Source: Cognatilysobacter claricitrinus | GTDB lineage: Bacteria; Pseudomonadota; Gammaproteobacteria; Xanthomonadales; Xanthomonadaceae | Length of the DNA stretch: 64,000 nt | NCBI RefSeq assembly: GCF_045866565.1 | Contig: NZ_BAAFZV010000001.1 | Coordinates: 372,001-436,000, forward strand | Direction: 5' to 3' | Part shown: positions 51,709 through 60,673 of the stretch, piece by piece | Numbering within the stretch: position 1 is the stretch's first letter | How the letters are laid out: the number at the start of each line of letters is the position of its first letter | Notes under the pieces: generated by a model | The model's database searches: none | What the model saw: the letters and a program-made list of their open reading frames with translations, nothing else | What the model was told of the DNA's origin: nothing | Position numbers and translations under genes: made by a program

Positions 51709-52641
51709 ATGTCAGCCTTGATCTGCGGCTCGCTGGCCTACGACACCATCATGGTGTTTCCGGACCAGTTCAAGAACCACATCCTGCCGGACAAGGTGCA
51801 CATCCTGAATGTGTCGTTCCTGGTCCCGCGCATGCGCCGCGAGTACGGCGGCTGCGCCGGCAACATCGCGTACAACCTCAAGCTCATCGGCGGCGATCCG
51901 ATCCCGATGGCGACCGTCGGCCAGGACTTCGCGCCGTATCGCGCGCACTTCGAGAAGTGCGGCATCCGCCTCGACCAGGTGCGCGAGATCGAGGACATGT
52001 TCACGCCGCAGGCGTTCATCACCACCGACCTCGACAACAACCAGATCACCGCGTTCCATCCGGGCGCGATGAGCCGGTCGCACGACAACCACGTGCGTGA
52101 CGTCGCGGGCGTCAAGTTCGGCATCGTCGCGCCGGACGGTTACGAAGGCATGCTGCAGAACGCGCAGGAATTCCACGACTGCGGCATCCCCTTCATCTTC
52201 GATCCCGGCCAGGCGATGCCGCTGTTCAACGGCGACGAGTTCCGCCGCTTCATCGAACTCGCCGACTACGTGGTCGTCAACGACTACGAGTCGAACCTGC
52301 TGCAGGAACGCACGGGCTGGAGCGAGGCGACGATCGCCTCCAAGGTGCGCGCCTACATCACCACGCGCGGCCCACGCGGCTCGCAGATCCACACCACGAC
52401 CGAATGCCACGAGATCGCCCCGGCGCGCGAGCGTGCGGTGGTGGATCCCACCGGCTGCGGTGACGCGTTCCGCGCCGGCCTGATCCTCGGCCTCATGCGC
52501 GGCATGGACCTGCCCACCTGCGGTCGCATGGGTTCGCTGATGGGCGCGCTGAAGGTCGGGCATCCGGGCACGCAGAACCAGCGTTTCACCTACGACGAAT
52601 TCGCCGCCGAGTTCCACGACCAGTTCGGGTATTCGCTGTGA
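51709..52641 (+). CDS. PfkB-family carbohydrate/nucleoside kinase
   Basis: The 310-residue cytosolic kinase has the ribokinase fold. The N-terminus starts ALICGSLAYDTIM, YGGCAGNIAYNLKLIGG is the first PfkB signature and DPTGCGDAFRAGLILGL the second, with catalytic base Asp252. The Gly-Gly-Cys-Ala-Gly-Asn stretch and overall length resemble adenosine-kinase-like members, so ATP-dependent phosphorylation of a nucleoside or sugar is expected. Start ATG at 51709, with GGGGA nine bases upstream; a Met five codons earlier is possible. Divergent from mreB. Confidence 0.9.
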   Translation: MSALICGSLAYDTIMVFPDQFKNHILPDKVHILNVSFLVPRMRREYGGCAGNIAYNLKLIGGDPIPMATVGQDFAPYRAHFEKCGIRLDQVREIEDMFTPQAFITTDLDNNQITAFHPGAMSRSHDNHVRDVAGVKFGIVAPDGYEGMLQNAQEFHDCGIPFIFDPGQAMPLFNGDEFRRFIELADYVVVNDYESNLLQERTGWSEATIASKVRAYITTRGPRGSQIHTTTECHEIAPARERAVVDPTGCGDAFRAGLILGLMRGMDLPTCGRMGSLMGALKVGHPGTQNQRFTYDEFAAEFHDQFGYSL

Positions 52642-52655
52642 ACCGCGGGGTGATC

Positions 52656-53009
52656 ATGAAGCGCTCCATCGCGCTCGTCGCGGCGGCGCTGCTGGGCGCC
52701 ACCTCGACCGCCAGCGCACGCGAAGTCGCTGCGCAATGCAGCGCCAGCGTCAACGGCGTCGCGTACTACTCCGACCTCTTCCAGTACGACCTGGGCGACA
52801 AAGAGCCATCGCAGTTCGGCGACATCTGGAATTCGCCGCAGGAAAAGGACTTCACCGCATACCTTCGCCGCACCTACGGCGCGACGGGCGACGAAACGGT
52901 GCACTGCAGCGTCGACGACGACGGTGAGCGCGAGGAAAGCAACAGCTTCACCTTCAACGGCACCACGGTCAGCACGGTGCAGACCGGGTACGTGCCACAG
53001 GGGCACTGA
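52656..53009 (+). CDS. small exported protein of unknown function
   Basis: A 117-residue protein with signal peptide KRSIALVAAALLGATSTASA (cleavage about residue 21). The mature part has two cysteines (AAQCSAS and VHCSVDD) likely forming a disulfide, is acidic, and has no recognised domain. ATG 52656 with GCGGGG upstream is favoured; a GTG at 52638 overlapping the kinase stop (GTGA) would add six residues. It is followed by a strong hairpin. Confidence 0.7.
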   Translation: MKRSIALVAAALLGATSTASAREVAAQCSASVNGVAYYSDLFQYDLGDKEPSQFGDIWNSPQEKDFTAYLRRTYGATGDETVHCSVDDDGEREESNSFTFNGTTVSTVQTGYVPQGH

Positions 53010-53129
53010 GCCGGCGTTCGCGCCGGATACCTGACGCGATGCATGGCGCTCGTTGCGGGCGCCGAACGAAACAGCCGTGGCGTCGACCGGCATTCGCGAC
53101 CATCACCGCCCGACCGCACGTCAGCGGAT

Positions 53130-53157
53130 GCCGTGCCCCACCGAAGCGGGGCACGGC
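53130..53157. terminator. terminator-like hairpin between convergent genes
   Basis: GCCGTGCCCC and GGGGCACGGC form a perfect 10-bp stem around an 8-base loop. GATTTAC follows on the plus strand. It lies between the small exported protein and the cysteine-rich peptide gene and could serve both. Confidence 0.65.
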
Positions 53158-53165
53158 GATTTACA

Positions 53166-53333
53166 TCACGGCTCGTAACAGCACGCGCCGGACGGCAGCG
53201 CACCGAACTTGCAGTGCGCATGCACGCGGCAGCCGCTGGCCGGGTTGCTGAAGCTCAGCGCCTGCACGGAGCCGGCCACCAGCGCGCCTGCCACCACCAT
53301 CATCACCATCGCGGTCTTGATCTTCGCTTTCAT
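53166..53333 (-). CDS. 55-residue exported cysteine-rich peptide
   Basis: The peptide starts MKAKIKTAMVMMVVAGALVA, a clear signal sequence with cleavage predicted after VQA (residue 25). The mature portion is about 30 residues with four cysteines: Cys35, Cys41 and the adjacent pair Cys51-Cys52, near a C-terminal YEP. Its ATG overlaps the stop of the upstream TlpA-like gene as ATGA, so translation is coupled, and a strong hairpin follows. The coupling and the conserved-looking signal make it a real gene despite its size. Function unknown: a toxin, a signal, a metal-binding peptide or a substrate of its thioredoxin-like partner are all possible. Confidence 0.7.
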   Translation of the reverse strand: MKAKIKTAMVMMVVAGALVAGSVQALSFSNPASGCRVHAHCKFGALPSGACCYEP

Positions 53334-53914
53334 CGTTCTTTCCCTATCGATGCGACGGCATAGCGCGCGTCCGTGCGCCTTATGGCCGTCAAGAGGTGAT
53401 CCAAGTCCCTGGTGTTGAGTTCGCCCGCGTGCGCATAGGCCACGCGACCGTCGCGATCGAGCACGACGATCAGCGGTATGGCGTGCACGCGGAACAGCGA
53501 GCCGATCCGTGGCGTGGACGGCACGATGGGAAAACCGAAGCGTTGTTCACTGACGTAGGACGCGCGCTCGGCCGCGGAAGCGCCGCTGATGCCGAGCATC
53601 TCGACCTGCAGGTGCTCGCGCGCGATCGCCGCTTCAAGCCGGCGCACGGTAGGCGCCGTGGCGAGGCAATGCGGACACCACGGCTCGAAGAAATACAGCA
53701 CCTGCATTCGGTCGCGCGGTGCACCGAGCACATGCGGCGCGCCCGCCGCGTCGCGTGCCGCCACGACCGGCATCCAGTCGCCTACGTTGGGGCGCGCGCT
53801 TTCTTCGACGAACGACGCGAAGCTCGATCGCAACGTGCGGTTTTGCACCGAAAGCGTCGCGACCAGCGCACACGCGATGAGCAACGCAACGGTGAGCAGT
53901 ACGTCCTTGCGCAC
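53330..53914 (-). CDS. TlpA/peroxiredoxin-like membrane-anchored thioredoxin-fold protein
   Basis: The 194-residue protein has one N-terminal transmembrane segment (VLLTVALLIACALVATLSV) and a periplasmic thioredoxin fold with Cys80 and Cys83 in YFFEPWCPHCLATAP and a cis-proline loop at AIPLIVVLDRDG. This is the layout of TlpA/ResA-type reductases. The start is a GTG with a perfect AGGAGG ribosome-binding site six bases before it. An 8-bp inverted repeat lies 18 bases upstream. It is coupled to the cysteine-rich peptide gene, which suggests that it reduces, folds or isomerises that peptide. Confidence 0.85.
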   Translation of the reverse strand: MRKDVLLTVALLIACALVATLSVQNRTLRSSFASFVEESARPNVGDWMPVVAARDAAGAPHVLGAPRDRMQVLYFFEPWCPHCLATAPTVRRLEAAIAREHLQVEMLGISGASAAERASYVSEQRFGFPIVPSTPRIGSLFRVHAIPLIVVLDRDGRVAYAHAGELNTRDLDHLLTAIRRTDARYAVASIGKER

Positions 53915-53931
53915 GACGCCTCCTGGCGAGC

Positions 53932-53952
53932 GTCACCACGTGAAGTGGTGAC
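53932..53952. promoter_or_regulatory. 8-bp inverted repeat upstream of the TlpA-like gene
   Basis: GTCACCAC-GTGAA-GTGGTGAC is a perfect inverted repeat with a 5-base centre, ending 18 bases before the GTG start. It could be an operator or a leader hairpin for the TlpA-peptide pair. Confidence 0.5.
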
Positions 53953-54088
53953 ATGCCAGGAATGAACGCGCCATTCGTTCGTGCGTTGACGGAGATTTTC
54001 CACGGCCGACGAACGGCGCGCGGCAACTTGATACGAAACATCTGCGATGCACGACACGCGATGCCCGCAGCGCGACATCACGCCCTGT

Positions 54089-54116
54089 TGCGCGTCACCA
54101 ACTGCGCGTCACCAAC
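54089..54116. repeat. 14-bp perfect tandem duplication over a stop codon
   Basis: The unit TGCGCGTCACCAAC occurs twice head to tail. One copy includes the stop of the minus-strand lipoprotein gene and the second lies just beyond it. Probably replication slippage. Confidence 0.75.
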
Positions 54117-54819
54117 CCGGCATCTTCGACGCGTCGAGACCACCGACTTCGAACAGCGCGGTCTGCGTGGGTGCGCCCTTCAGCGGCACGCTGATCTCCA
54201 GCGTCTTCGCCTTGCGCACCGTGCGCCACAGCGCGCGTTCGTCCTCGACAAACATCGCGATCGCTTCGTCGGTCTTCGGCCGGCTGCCGGCCATGCTGCG
54301 CGCCACGCCGTCGACTTTCATCTTCAGCGAACAGCCGCCGTAGCAATTGAAGTCGCCGTTATCGAGGACGAGGTAACTGCTGCGACCCCATGACGGATGA
54401 TCGCGGAAGATCAGCCGCACGTGCGTACTGCCGGCGCCGGTGTCGATCGCGTTCTTCGAATAGATCGACGCGTTGAGCTGCTTGCCCTTGCCGACCGGCG
54501 TGGTCTGGTAGGACCACAAGCCCGCGAGCCGCGCCGACTCCGCCTGCTCCGCGGCCTTCGACTTCGCATCCGCGCACTGCGTGGCGAATTTCTTCACCGC
54601 GTCGCTCTGCGGATACCGGAACCCGAGCACATCGCAGGTCGCGCGCGCGAGCGTCCAGTTCGATGCGGCGAGCTGGCCCTCGAGTTGCTTGGCCATGTCG
54701 GCTGCAGCGGCGGCATCCTGCTGCGCCTTCGCCTTCGCGGCGGCGTTCGGATCCGGCGCTGGCCCGCACGCGGCGAGCACCAGCACCAGCACGGGCGGAA
54801 GGGCGCGCATGCGACGCAT
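54109..54819 (-). CDS. predicted lipoprotein of unknown function
   Basis: A 236-residue protein with ATG after GAGGAGA. The signal peptide ends in the lipobox LAAC. An Ala/Lys/Gln-rich helical segment of about 40 residues follows, then a domain beginning WSYQTTPVGKGKQLNASIY with GDFNCYGGCSLKMKVDGV (two cysteines spaced CYGGC) and DEAIAMFVEDERALW. The last part resembles a beta-rich ligand-binding domain that would measure inhibition or binding, but I do not recognise the family. It is probably periplasmic, anchored by lipid. Confidence 0.72.
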   Translation of the reverse strand: MRRMRALPPVLVLVLAACGPAPDPNAAAKAKAQQDAAAAADMAKQLEGQLAASNWTLARATCDVLGFRYPQSDAVKKFATQCADAKSKAAEQAESARLAGLWSYQTTPVGKGKQLNASIYSKNAIDTGAGSTHVRLIFRDHPSWGRSSYLVLDNGDFNCYGGCSLKMKVDGVARSMAGSRPKTDEAIAMFVEDERALWRTVRKAKTLEISVPLKGAPTQTALFEVGGLDASKMPGW

Positions 54820-54884
54820 CGTTCGGTCTCCTCGACGGTGGATGCCGACAATACCAGCCGCACGCCTGCGGCGACGTCGTCGCG

Positions 54885-55247
54885 TCAGTGCTTCGTGCGC
54901 AGGCCCGTGAGCAGGCGACGGAACCACGCGCCGCTCTGCACCTCGGGCGAGCCGGGGCATTGCACGAGATACGGCCGACCGGTCATCGAACTCTTCGATG
55001 CGGCGAGGTCGATGAACGCTTCGGTGCTGGTGATCGCGTCACGACGCAGGAGGTAGTCGTACTTGTCCTGCAGGTGCGCGCGCGCCTTGTGCGCGTCGTA
55101 CCAGCTGCCGTTGCGGTTGAAGCGGCAGCCCGAATGGTCCAGCGCGTCGAAGAGCTGCGCGATCTCGCGCTGCGCGGCCGGGGGCGGCGCCGCGAATGCG
55201 GTGGAGGCGACGGCGGACAACACGAGCGACAAGACGATGCGACGCAT
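54885..55247 (-). CDS. DUF5329-family exported protein
   Basis: A 120-residue protein with signal peptide (IVLSLVLSAVASTAFA, about residue 19) and GGGAGGAG upstream of the ATG at 55247. The mature domain contains HSGCRFNRNGSWYDAHKARAHL and KYDYLLRR, then YLVQCPGSPEV; the segment around CRFNRNGSWYDA is the hallmark of DUF5329. Two conserved cysteines may pair. Molecular function unknown. Confidence 0.85.
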   Translation of the reverse strand: MRRIVLSLVLSAVASTAFAAPPPAAQREIAQLFDALDHSGCRFNRNGSWYDAHKARAHLQDKYDYLLRRDAITSTEAFIDLAASKSSMTGRPYLVQCPGSPEVQSGAWFRRLLTGLRTKH

Positions 55248-55313
55248 GACTTCTCCTCCCGGCCGTGCCGGCAATGCGACCTTACGCGAGCCTCGCTGAA
55301 CCCTGCATACGCG

Positions 55314-55342
55314 AAAGCCGCCGACCTCGCGGTCGACGGCTT
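55314..55342 (-). terminator. imperfect terminator hairpin after the M1 peptidase gene
   Basis: AAGCCGCCGACC and GGTCGACGGCTT pair over 12 positions with one mismatch and a TCGC loop, 21 bases past the peptidase stop. The minus-strand transcript continues with TTTCG only. Confidence 0.5.
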
Positions 55343-55362
55343 CCGTGGACACCGCCAGCCGA

Positions 55363-57312
55363 TTACTGCTTCGTCTTGCCGGCCTTGGCGTCGGCGATCA
55401 CCTGCTCGACGCTGCCCGACGTGATCGGGTGATAGCCGGCCTTCGCCTTCGCGTAGATCTGCTCGGCCAGCTGCAGGCCCTGCGGCGTTTTCACCAGCTC
55501 GCCGTACGTCGGCATGATCAGCTTGCGACGACCGACGCGCGCCAGGAACTCGGCGATCGCGTCGTTGGCCTGCGTGTAGCCGCTGCGCACGGCGAGCGGA
55601 TACCAACGCTGCGCGATCTCGCCATTCGGCGTGCCGGTGAAGTGGAACACGCCATCGAGCGCAGCGAGCTGCTCGGGCTTCATCACCGGCGGCAGGCCTT
55701 CGATGAAGTGCACGTACTCGAACGTCGTCCACTTGGAGATGGCGGCGGCGGTCGGCAGCGTGCCGTTGTCGAGGTATGCCTTGCGCACCGCGTCGACGGC
55801 GTTGAAGCGCGGGCTGGTCACCTGAGGCGCGGTTGCCGGAATGCCGGGCTCGTGCAGCCATGCATCGAACTCGGCCTGCGTGACCTTGCCCGGATACTTG
55901 TCGAGCAGGTTGGCCTTCGCGTAGTCCGCGAACTGCTCGGTGGTGATCGACTGGAACGAGAAGTGGTCGAAGTAGCCGCGCAGGAAGTTGTCGAAGTCCT
56001 GGCGACCGAATCGCGTTTCGAGGAATTCGGCGAACCACGCACCCTTGGTGTAGACGGTGCCGGTGAGGTTGTCGTCCGGATCCTTCAACACCCCTTCCTT
56101 GATCGCCAGCGGCTGGCGGTCGAGGTTGTCGTTGGTGAATTCTTCCTTCAGCTCGTTGCGCGCGACGATCTTCTCCATGTCGGCGCGTTCCTTGCCGTAG
56201 AGCTGCTCGACGATGCGCATCTCGACGTAGGTGGTGAAACCTTCGTTGAGCCACGCGTCACGCGAACGCGCGAAGGTGACGAGGTTGCCCGACCAGCTGT
56301 GCGACAGCTCGTGCGCGATCAGCGACACCAGCGACTTGTCGCCGGTGATCGCGGTCGGCGTGGCGAACGTCAGGCGCGGATTCTCCATGCCGCCGTACGG
56401 GAACGACGGCGGCAGCACGAGGATGTCGTAACGACCCCAGCGATAAGGGCCGTACAGCTTCTCGGCCGTCTCCATCATCTTCTCGGTGTCGGAGAACTCG
56501 TTCGCGGCCTTCGGCGCCATCGTCGGCTCGGCCCACACGCCCGAACGCGGGCCGGTCGGCTTGAACACCAGGTCGCCCGCGGCGATGGCGAGCAGGTAGG
56601 ACGGAATCGCCTGCGGCATCTCGAACGAGTAGTCGCCGTCGCGCACCGCCTTCGGATCGTTGTTCGCGCTCATCAGCACCATCACGTCCTTGGGCGAGGT
56701 CACGTGCGCGGTGTAGGTGAAGCGCACCATCGTCGTGTCCTGCAACGGCACCCACGAACGCGCGTGGATCTGCTGCGACTGGCTGAACATGAAGGGCAGC
56801 TTCTTGCCCTCGGTCATCTCCGGCGTCAGCCACTGCAGGCCCGACGCGGTCGGCGCGGTGTGGTACGTGATGCGGATGCGCTTGTTGCGCTCCGGGGCGG
56901 CGATGGTCAGCTTGCTGCCCAGGATCTTGTCGGCCGGCGCCTGCACGAAGGTGAGGTCGCGCCAGTTGCCGTCGGCGCGTTCGCCGACGACCTTCTCGAC
57001 GCTGATGTCGCGCGTATCGAGAACCAGCTTGCCCCACTTCGGGTCCAGCCAGTCCAGCGTGTAGGTCACGCTGCCGGCCAGCTCCTTCTTGTCGAAGTCG
57101 ACATTCAGCTCGAGCGCGATGTCCTTGGTCTTGACCTTGTCCGGTTCGGCATAGGAATGCTCGTCTAGGCGCGGCGCCTCGGCGGTCGCGGCCGGCGCGG
57201 CGGCGGCGGGCTTGGCGGTGGTGGTCGAGGCATCGCGGCGGCAGCCGGCCAGCAACAGGCCGGTCAGCGCGACGCCGAGCACGGTGAGCGTGAGAAGGGG
57301 GATGGGTCGCAT
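55363..57312 (-). CDS. M1-family aminopeptidase lipoprotein
   Basis: The 649-residue zinc peptidase has a lipobox-type signal (LLLAGC, Cys24), an Ala/Pro/Thr linker, a beta-sandwich N-domain and the thermolysin-like catalytic domain. GGMEN lies at 307-311; the zinc site is HELSH at 334-338 with Glu357 (NEGF). The C-terminal armadillo-like domain resembles leukotriene A4 hydrolase. It removes N-terminal residues from peptides outside the inner membrane, which would feed the peptide transporters elsewhere in the window. Start ATG at 57312. Confidence 0.95.
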   Translation of the reverse strand: MRPIPLLTLTVLGVALTGLLLAGCRRDASTTTAKPAAAAPAATAEAPRLDEHSYAEPDKVKTKDIALELNVDFDKKELAGSVTYTLDWLDPKWGKLVLDTRDISVEKVVGERADGNWRDLTFVQAPADKILGSKLTIAAPERNKRIRITYHTAPTASGLQWLTPEMTEGKKLPFMFSQSQQIHARSWVPLQDTTMVRFTYTAHVTSPKDVMVLMSANNDPKAVRDGDYSFEMPQAIPSYLLAIAAGDLVFKPTGPRSGVWAEPTMAPKAANEFSDTEKMMETAEKLYGPYRWGRYDILVLPPSFPYGGMENPRLTFATPTAITGDKSLVSLIAHELSHSWSGNLVTFARSRDAWLNEGFTTYVEMRIVEQLYGKERADMEKIVARNELKEEFTNDNLDRQPLAIKEGVLKDPDDNLTGTVYTKGAWFAEFLETRFGRQDFDNFLRGYFDHFSFQSITTEQFADYAKANLLDKYPGKVTQAEFDAWLHEPGIPATAPQVTSPRFNAVDAVRKAYLDNGTLPTAAAISKWTTFEYVHFIEGLPPVMKPEQLAALDGVFHFTGTPNGEIAQRWYPLAVRSGYTQANDAIAEFLARVGRRKLIMPTYGELVKTPQGLQLAEQIYAKAKAGYHPITSGSVEQVIADAKAGKTKQ

Positions 57313-57529
57313 CGTGGGGTCCCGTCGGAGATCGGGGCGAGTGTACTGCGCGTCGTGTCACCGGGCGCTGGACTTCCGGCACGGGTCGCCGTGACCGCGT
57401 TCGCGCATCCTCGCGCGCCGCTCTCCGTCGCGCACGACGGCGTCGCCCCTGCCATCGGTCATGGCGACGCGAGCTAAACCCGGATGCGCCGCCGCGCATC
57501 TCCTGCACGACGCCTTTCCAGAGTTCTCG

Positions 57530-59725
57530 ATGACGCCGCTCCGCATTGCCCTCGCGCTCGCCGCGACCTTCCTCGCCTCGCCCGCGTTCGCGCAGGACGC
57601 CACCCGCATTCCGCACGTCGAAGGCGACATCGTCGTCGACGGCAAGCTCGACGATGCCGCGTGGTCGCAGGCCGTGCCGATCGATCTCGGCTACGAGATC
57701 TCGCCCGCCGACAACACGCCGGCGCCGGTGAAGACCACCATGCGCATGGCGACGACGCGCGACGCGCTGTACCTGTCGTTCCACGCAGTCGAGCCGAACC
57801 CGAAGGACATCCGCGCGCACCTCACGGACCGCGATGACGCCTACAACGACGACTTCGTCGGCGTAATGCTCGATACGTTCGACGACCACCGTCGCAACTA
57901 CGAGTTCTTCGTCAATCCGCTCGGCATCCAGATGGACCTGATCCGCGAGGAAGCCACCGGCAACGAGGACGATTCCTGGGACGGCCTGTGGTCCAGCGCC
58001 GGCCGCATCACCGACGACGGCTACGACGTCGAGATCCGCATTCCGTTCTCGACGCTGCGCTTCCGCGACAACCCGGGCCCGCGCCGCTGGGGCGTGATCG
58101 CGTTCCGCAACTACCCGCGCAACGTGCGCCACCAGCTCGCCAACGTGGTGGTGCCGCGCGGCGGCAACTGCCTGCTGTGCCAGGCGGCGAAGGTCGAGGG
58201 CATGGAGGACGCGCAGCAGGGCCGCAGCCTCGAGATCGTGCCGACGCTCACCGTCACCGACTCGCAGGTGCGCGACAGCCGCGACGGCCCGTGGCATGGC
58301 GAAGGCGTGCAGATCGAGCCGGGCGTGGACGTGTCGTGGGCGCCGTCGCCGAACCTCACGTTGAACGCGACGATCAACCCGGACTTCTCCCAGGTCGAAT
58401 CCGACCAGGCGCAGCTCGACCTCACCAGCAACTTCGCGTTGTACGTGCCGGAAAAGCGCCCGTTCTTCATGGAGGGCGCGGACTACTTCAACACGCCGTT
58501 CCAGGTGCTCTATACGCGCCAGATCGCCGACCCCGACTTCGGCGTACGCACCACCGGCCGCACCGGCAGCGGCGCGTTCGGCGCCTTCGCCGCGCGTGAC
58601 TCGATCACCCAGCTGCTGGTGCCGGGCGTGCTCGGCTCCGGATTCGACGTGCTCGACGAACCCACCGACGTGTTCGTCGGACGCTACCGCCATGACCTCA
58701 ATGCCGGCCTCAGCCTCGGCGTGATCGCCACCGCGCGCCACGGCGACGACTACCGCAATGACGTCGCGGGCGTCGACGGCCGCTGGCAGTCGGGCAAGAA
58801 CACGGTGATCGCGCAGCTGCTGCGCAGCACCTCCGAATATCCGGCCGCGCTCGGCTTCGACGACAACGCGCCAAAGGGCAACGCCTTCCGCGCCGAGTAC
58901 ATGTACGACAGCCGCAACATCTTCCTCGACACCTGGCACGAGCAGATCGATCCCGGCTTCCGCGCGGACCTGGGCTTCATCGGCCAGGTCGGCTACGACA
59001 AGTCCCTGCTCGGCGGCGGCTACAACTGGTACTTCGACAAGGACTCGAAGATCACCAAGGTCCAGTTCTATTCGGACTTCGACATCACCCATCGCTTCGA
59101 TGGCCAGCTGCTCGAACGCGAACTGGAAGCGCAGCTGCAGGCCAACGGGCCGTGGCAGAGCAACTTCGGCATCCACGGGCTGACGCGCGCGCGCTTCTGG
59201 GACGGCCAGCTGTTCGACGAGTCCTACGTCGATGTGTTCGGCAGCATGACGCCGCGCTCGGGTGTGAAGTTCGGTGGCAAGTTCCGCACCGGTCCGCAGA
59301 TCGACCTCAACGCATCGCGGCGCGGCCAGGGCCGCTACATCGACGTCTACGGCAACTTCGCGTTCGGGCGCGGGCTCAGCATCGACACCGACCTGTTCCA
59401 GCAAAGCCTGCGCCGCGACGGCGGCACCGCGTTCGAAGCGACCGTGTTCGACCTGCGCTTCGGCTGGCAGTTCGATCCGCGCCAGCGCCTGCGCATCGCC
59501 GTGCAGGGCAGCAACGTCGACAAGGACCAGGCCCTGTACGTCGATCCGGTGGAAGAGCGTTCGCGCGACATCGGCGCGCAGCTGATCTATTCGTACAAGG
59601 TCAATCCGCGCACCGCGATCTACGCGGGCGGCACCGTCGGCGCATTCCTCGACGACGAGAACCGCGACATGTTCGCGAGCGAACGCGGCCTGTTCGTCAA
59701 GCTGAGCTACGGCTGGCAGCCGTAA
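57530..59725 (+). CDS. DUF5916 outer-membrane protein with CBM9-like domain
   Basis: A 731-residue protein with signal peptide TPLRIALALAATFLASPAFAQ. A carbohydrate-binding family 9-like domain (DGKLDDAAWSQAVPIDL to about residue 210, ending VEIRIPFSTLRF) precedes the DUF5916 domain, a predicted beta-barrel (NPDFSQVESDQAQLDLTSNFALY, then EKRPFFMEGADYF). The family is common in Bacteroidetes and Xanthomonadaceae; members are thought to sit in the outer membrane, ligand unknown. The Met at 57530 gives the signal peptide directly; an open frame continues 23 codons upstream. Confidence 0.9.
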   Translation: MTPLRIALALAATFLASPAFAQDATRIPHVEGDIVVDGKLDDAAWSQAVPIDLGYEISPADNTPAPVKTTMRMATTRDALYLSFHAVEPNPKDIRAHLTDRDDAYNDDFVGVMLDTFDDHRRNYEFFVNPLGIQMDLIREEATGNEDDSWDGLWSSAGRITDDGYDVEIRIPFSTLRFRDNPGPRRWGVIAFRNYPRNVRHQLANVVVPRGGNCLLCQAAKVEGMEDAQQGRSLEIVPTLTVTDSQVRDSRDGPWHGEGVQIEPGVDVSWAPSPNLTLNATINPDFSQVESDQAQLDLTSNFALYVPEKRPFFMEGADYFNTPFQVLYTRQIADPDFGVRTTGRTGSGAFGAFAARDSITQLLVPGVLGSGFDVLDEPTDVFVGRYRHDLNAGLSLGVIATARHGDDYRNDVAGVDGRWQSGKNTVIAQLLRSTSEYPAALGFDDNAPKGNAFRAEYMYDSRNIFLDTWHEQIDPGFRADLGFIGQVGYDKSLLGGGYNWYFDKDSKITKVQFYSDFDITHRFDGQLLERELEAQLQANGPWQSNFGIHGLTRARFWDGQLFDESYVDVFGSMTPRSGVKFGGKFRTGPQIDLNASRRGQGRYIDVYGNFAFGRGLSIDTDLFQQSLRRDGGTAFEATVFDLRFGWQFDPRQRLRIAVQGSNVDKDQALYVDPVEERSRDIGAQLIYSYKVNPRTAIYAGGTVGAFLDDENRDMFASERGLFVKLSYGWQP

Positions 59726-59817
59726 GCGATGGCGCCGGCATCGCCGCGATGGTGCGGCGATGCATGCAGTGAAACGAAGCGTCCGTCAGCGCACTGCGCG
59801 ACGGACGCGATTGCGCA

Positions 59818-60576
59818 TCAGGCCTTGTAGCCGGTATGGATCGCGACGATGCCCGCCGACATGTTGCGGTACTTCGTTCGCACGAAACCCGCGTCGTCCA
59901 TCATCGACTGCAGTTCGCGCTGCGGCGGATGCTTGCGGATGCTTTCGGCGAGATAGCGGTAGCTGCCTTCGTCGCCCGCGATCATCGCGCCGAGCTTGGG
60001 CAGTACGTTGAACGAGTGGAAGTCGTAGATCGGCCGGAACCAGTCGGCGGTGACCTGCGAGAACTCGAGCACGCGTGCCTGCCCGCCCGGACGCAGCACG
60101 CGATGCATCTCGCGCAGCGCGACGTCCTTCTCGGTGACGTTGCGCAGCCCGAACGCGATCGTGACCAGATCGAAGCGGCCGTCCGGGAACGGCAGCGCCT
60201 GTGCGTTGCACTGCACCCAGTCGAGGCCGCGCACGAGGCCGCGGTCGGTCAGCCGGTCACGGCCCACGCGCAGCATGTCGCCGTTGATGTCACCGACCAC
60301 CACTTCGCCGGCGTCGCCCACGCGATCCTTCAGCAGCACCGCGATGTCGCCGGTGCCGCCGGCCAGGTCGAGCACGCGGTCGCCGCGCTTGGCCTGCGCC
60401 GTCGCGACGAAATAGCGCTTCCACAACCGGTGGATGCCCAGCGACATCAGGTCGTTCATGACGTCGTACTTCGACGCGACCGACGAGAACACCTCGCCGA
60501 CGAGCTTCTGCTTCTCGCCGACAGGCACGTCGCGATAGCCGAAATGGGTGGTGCCGGGACGCGGGTCTTCGCTCAT
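59818..60576 (-). CDS. ubiE: ubiquinone/menaquinone biosynthesis C-methyltransferase
   Basis: The 252-residue SAM-dependent methyltransferase acts on the benzoquinol ring of ubiquinone precursors. The family N-terminus HFGYRDVPVGEKQKLVGEVFSSVA is followed by the SAM site VLDLAGGTGDIA, then FDLVTIAFGLRNVTE and DFHSFNVLPKLGAMIAGD. Length equals E. coli UbiE. The ATG is six bases after a minus-strand GATAAT, so the transcript may be leaderless. Cytosolic or peripheral membrane. Confidence 0.97.
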   Translation of the reverse strand: MSEDPRPGTTHFGYRDVPVGEKQKLVGEVFSSVASKYDVMNDLMSLGIHRLWKRYFVATAQAKRGDRVLDLAGGTGDIAVLLKDRVGDAGEVVVGDINGDMLRVGRDRLTDRGLVRGLDWVQCNAQALPFPDGRFDLVTIAFGLRNVTEKDVALREMHRVLRPGGQARVLEFSQVTADWFRPIYDFHSFNVLPKLGAMIAGDEGSYRYLAESIRKHPPQRELQSMMDDAGFVRTKYRNMSAGIVAIHTGYKA

Positions 60577-60673
60577 GCGGCGATTATCGCATCGCCGGGC
60601 GCCCGGCCGGGTCGACGCCGCGCTGACGCGGCGGCCACGCGCGCCGGCCGATGCTGTGCTCGGAGGGTTGTCC

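Noticed and set aside
56258..59404. 1048-codon minus-strand frame spanning the DUF5916 gene and the M1 peptidase start
   Set aside because: Crosses a divergent promoter region and is antisense or out of frame to two clear genes.
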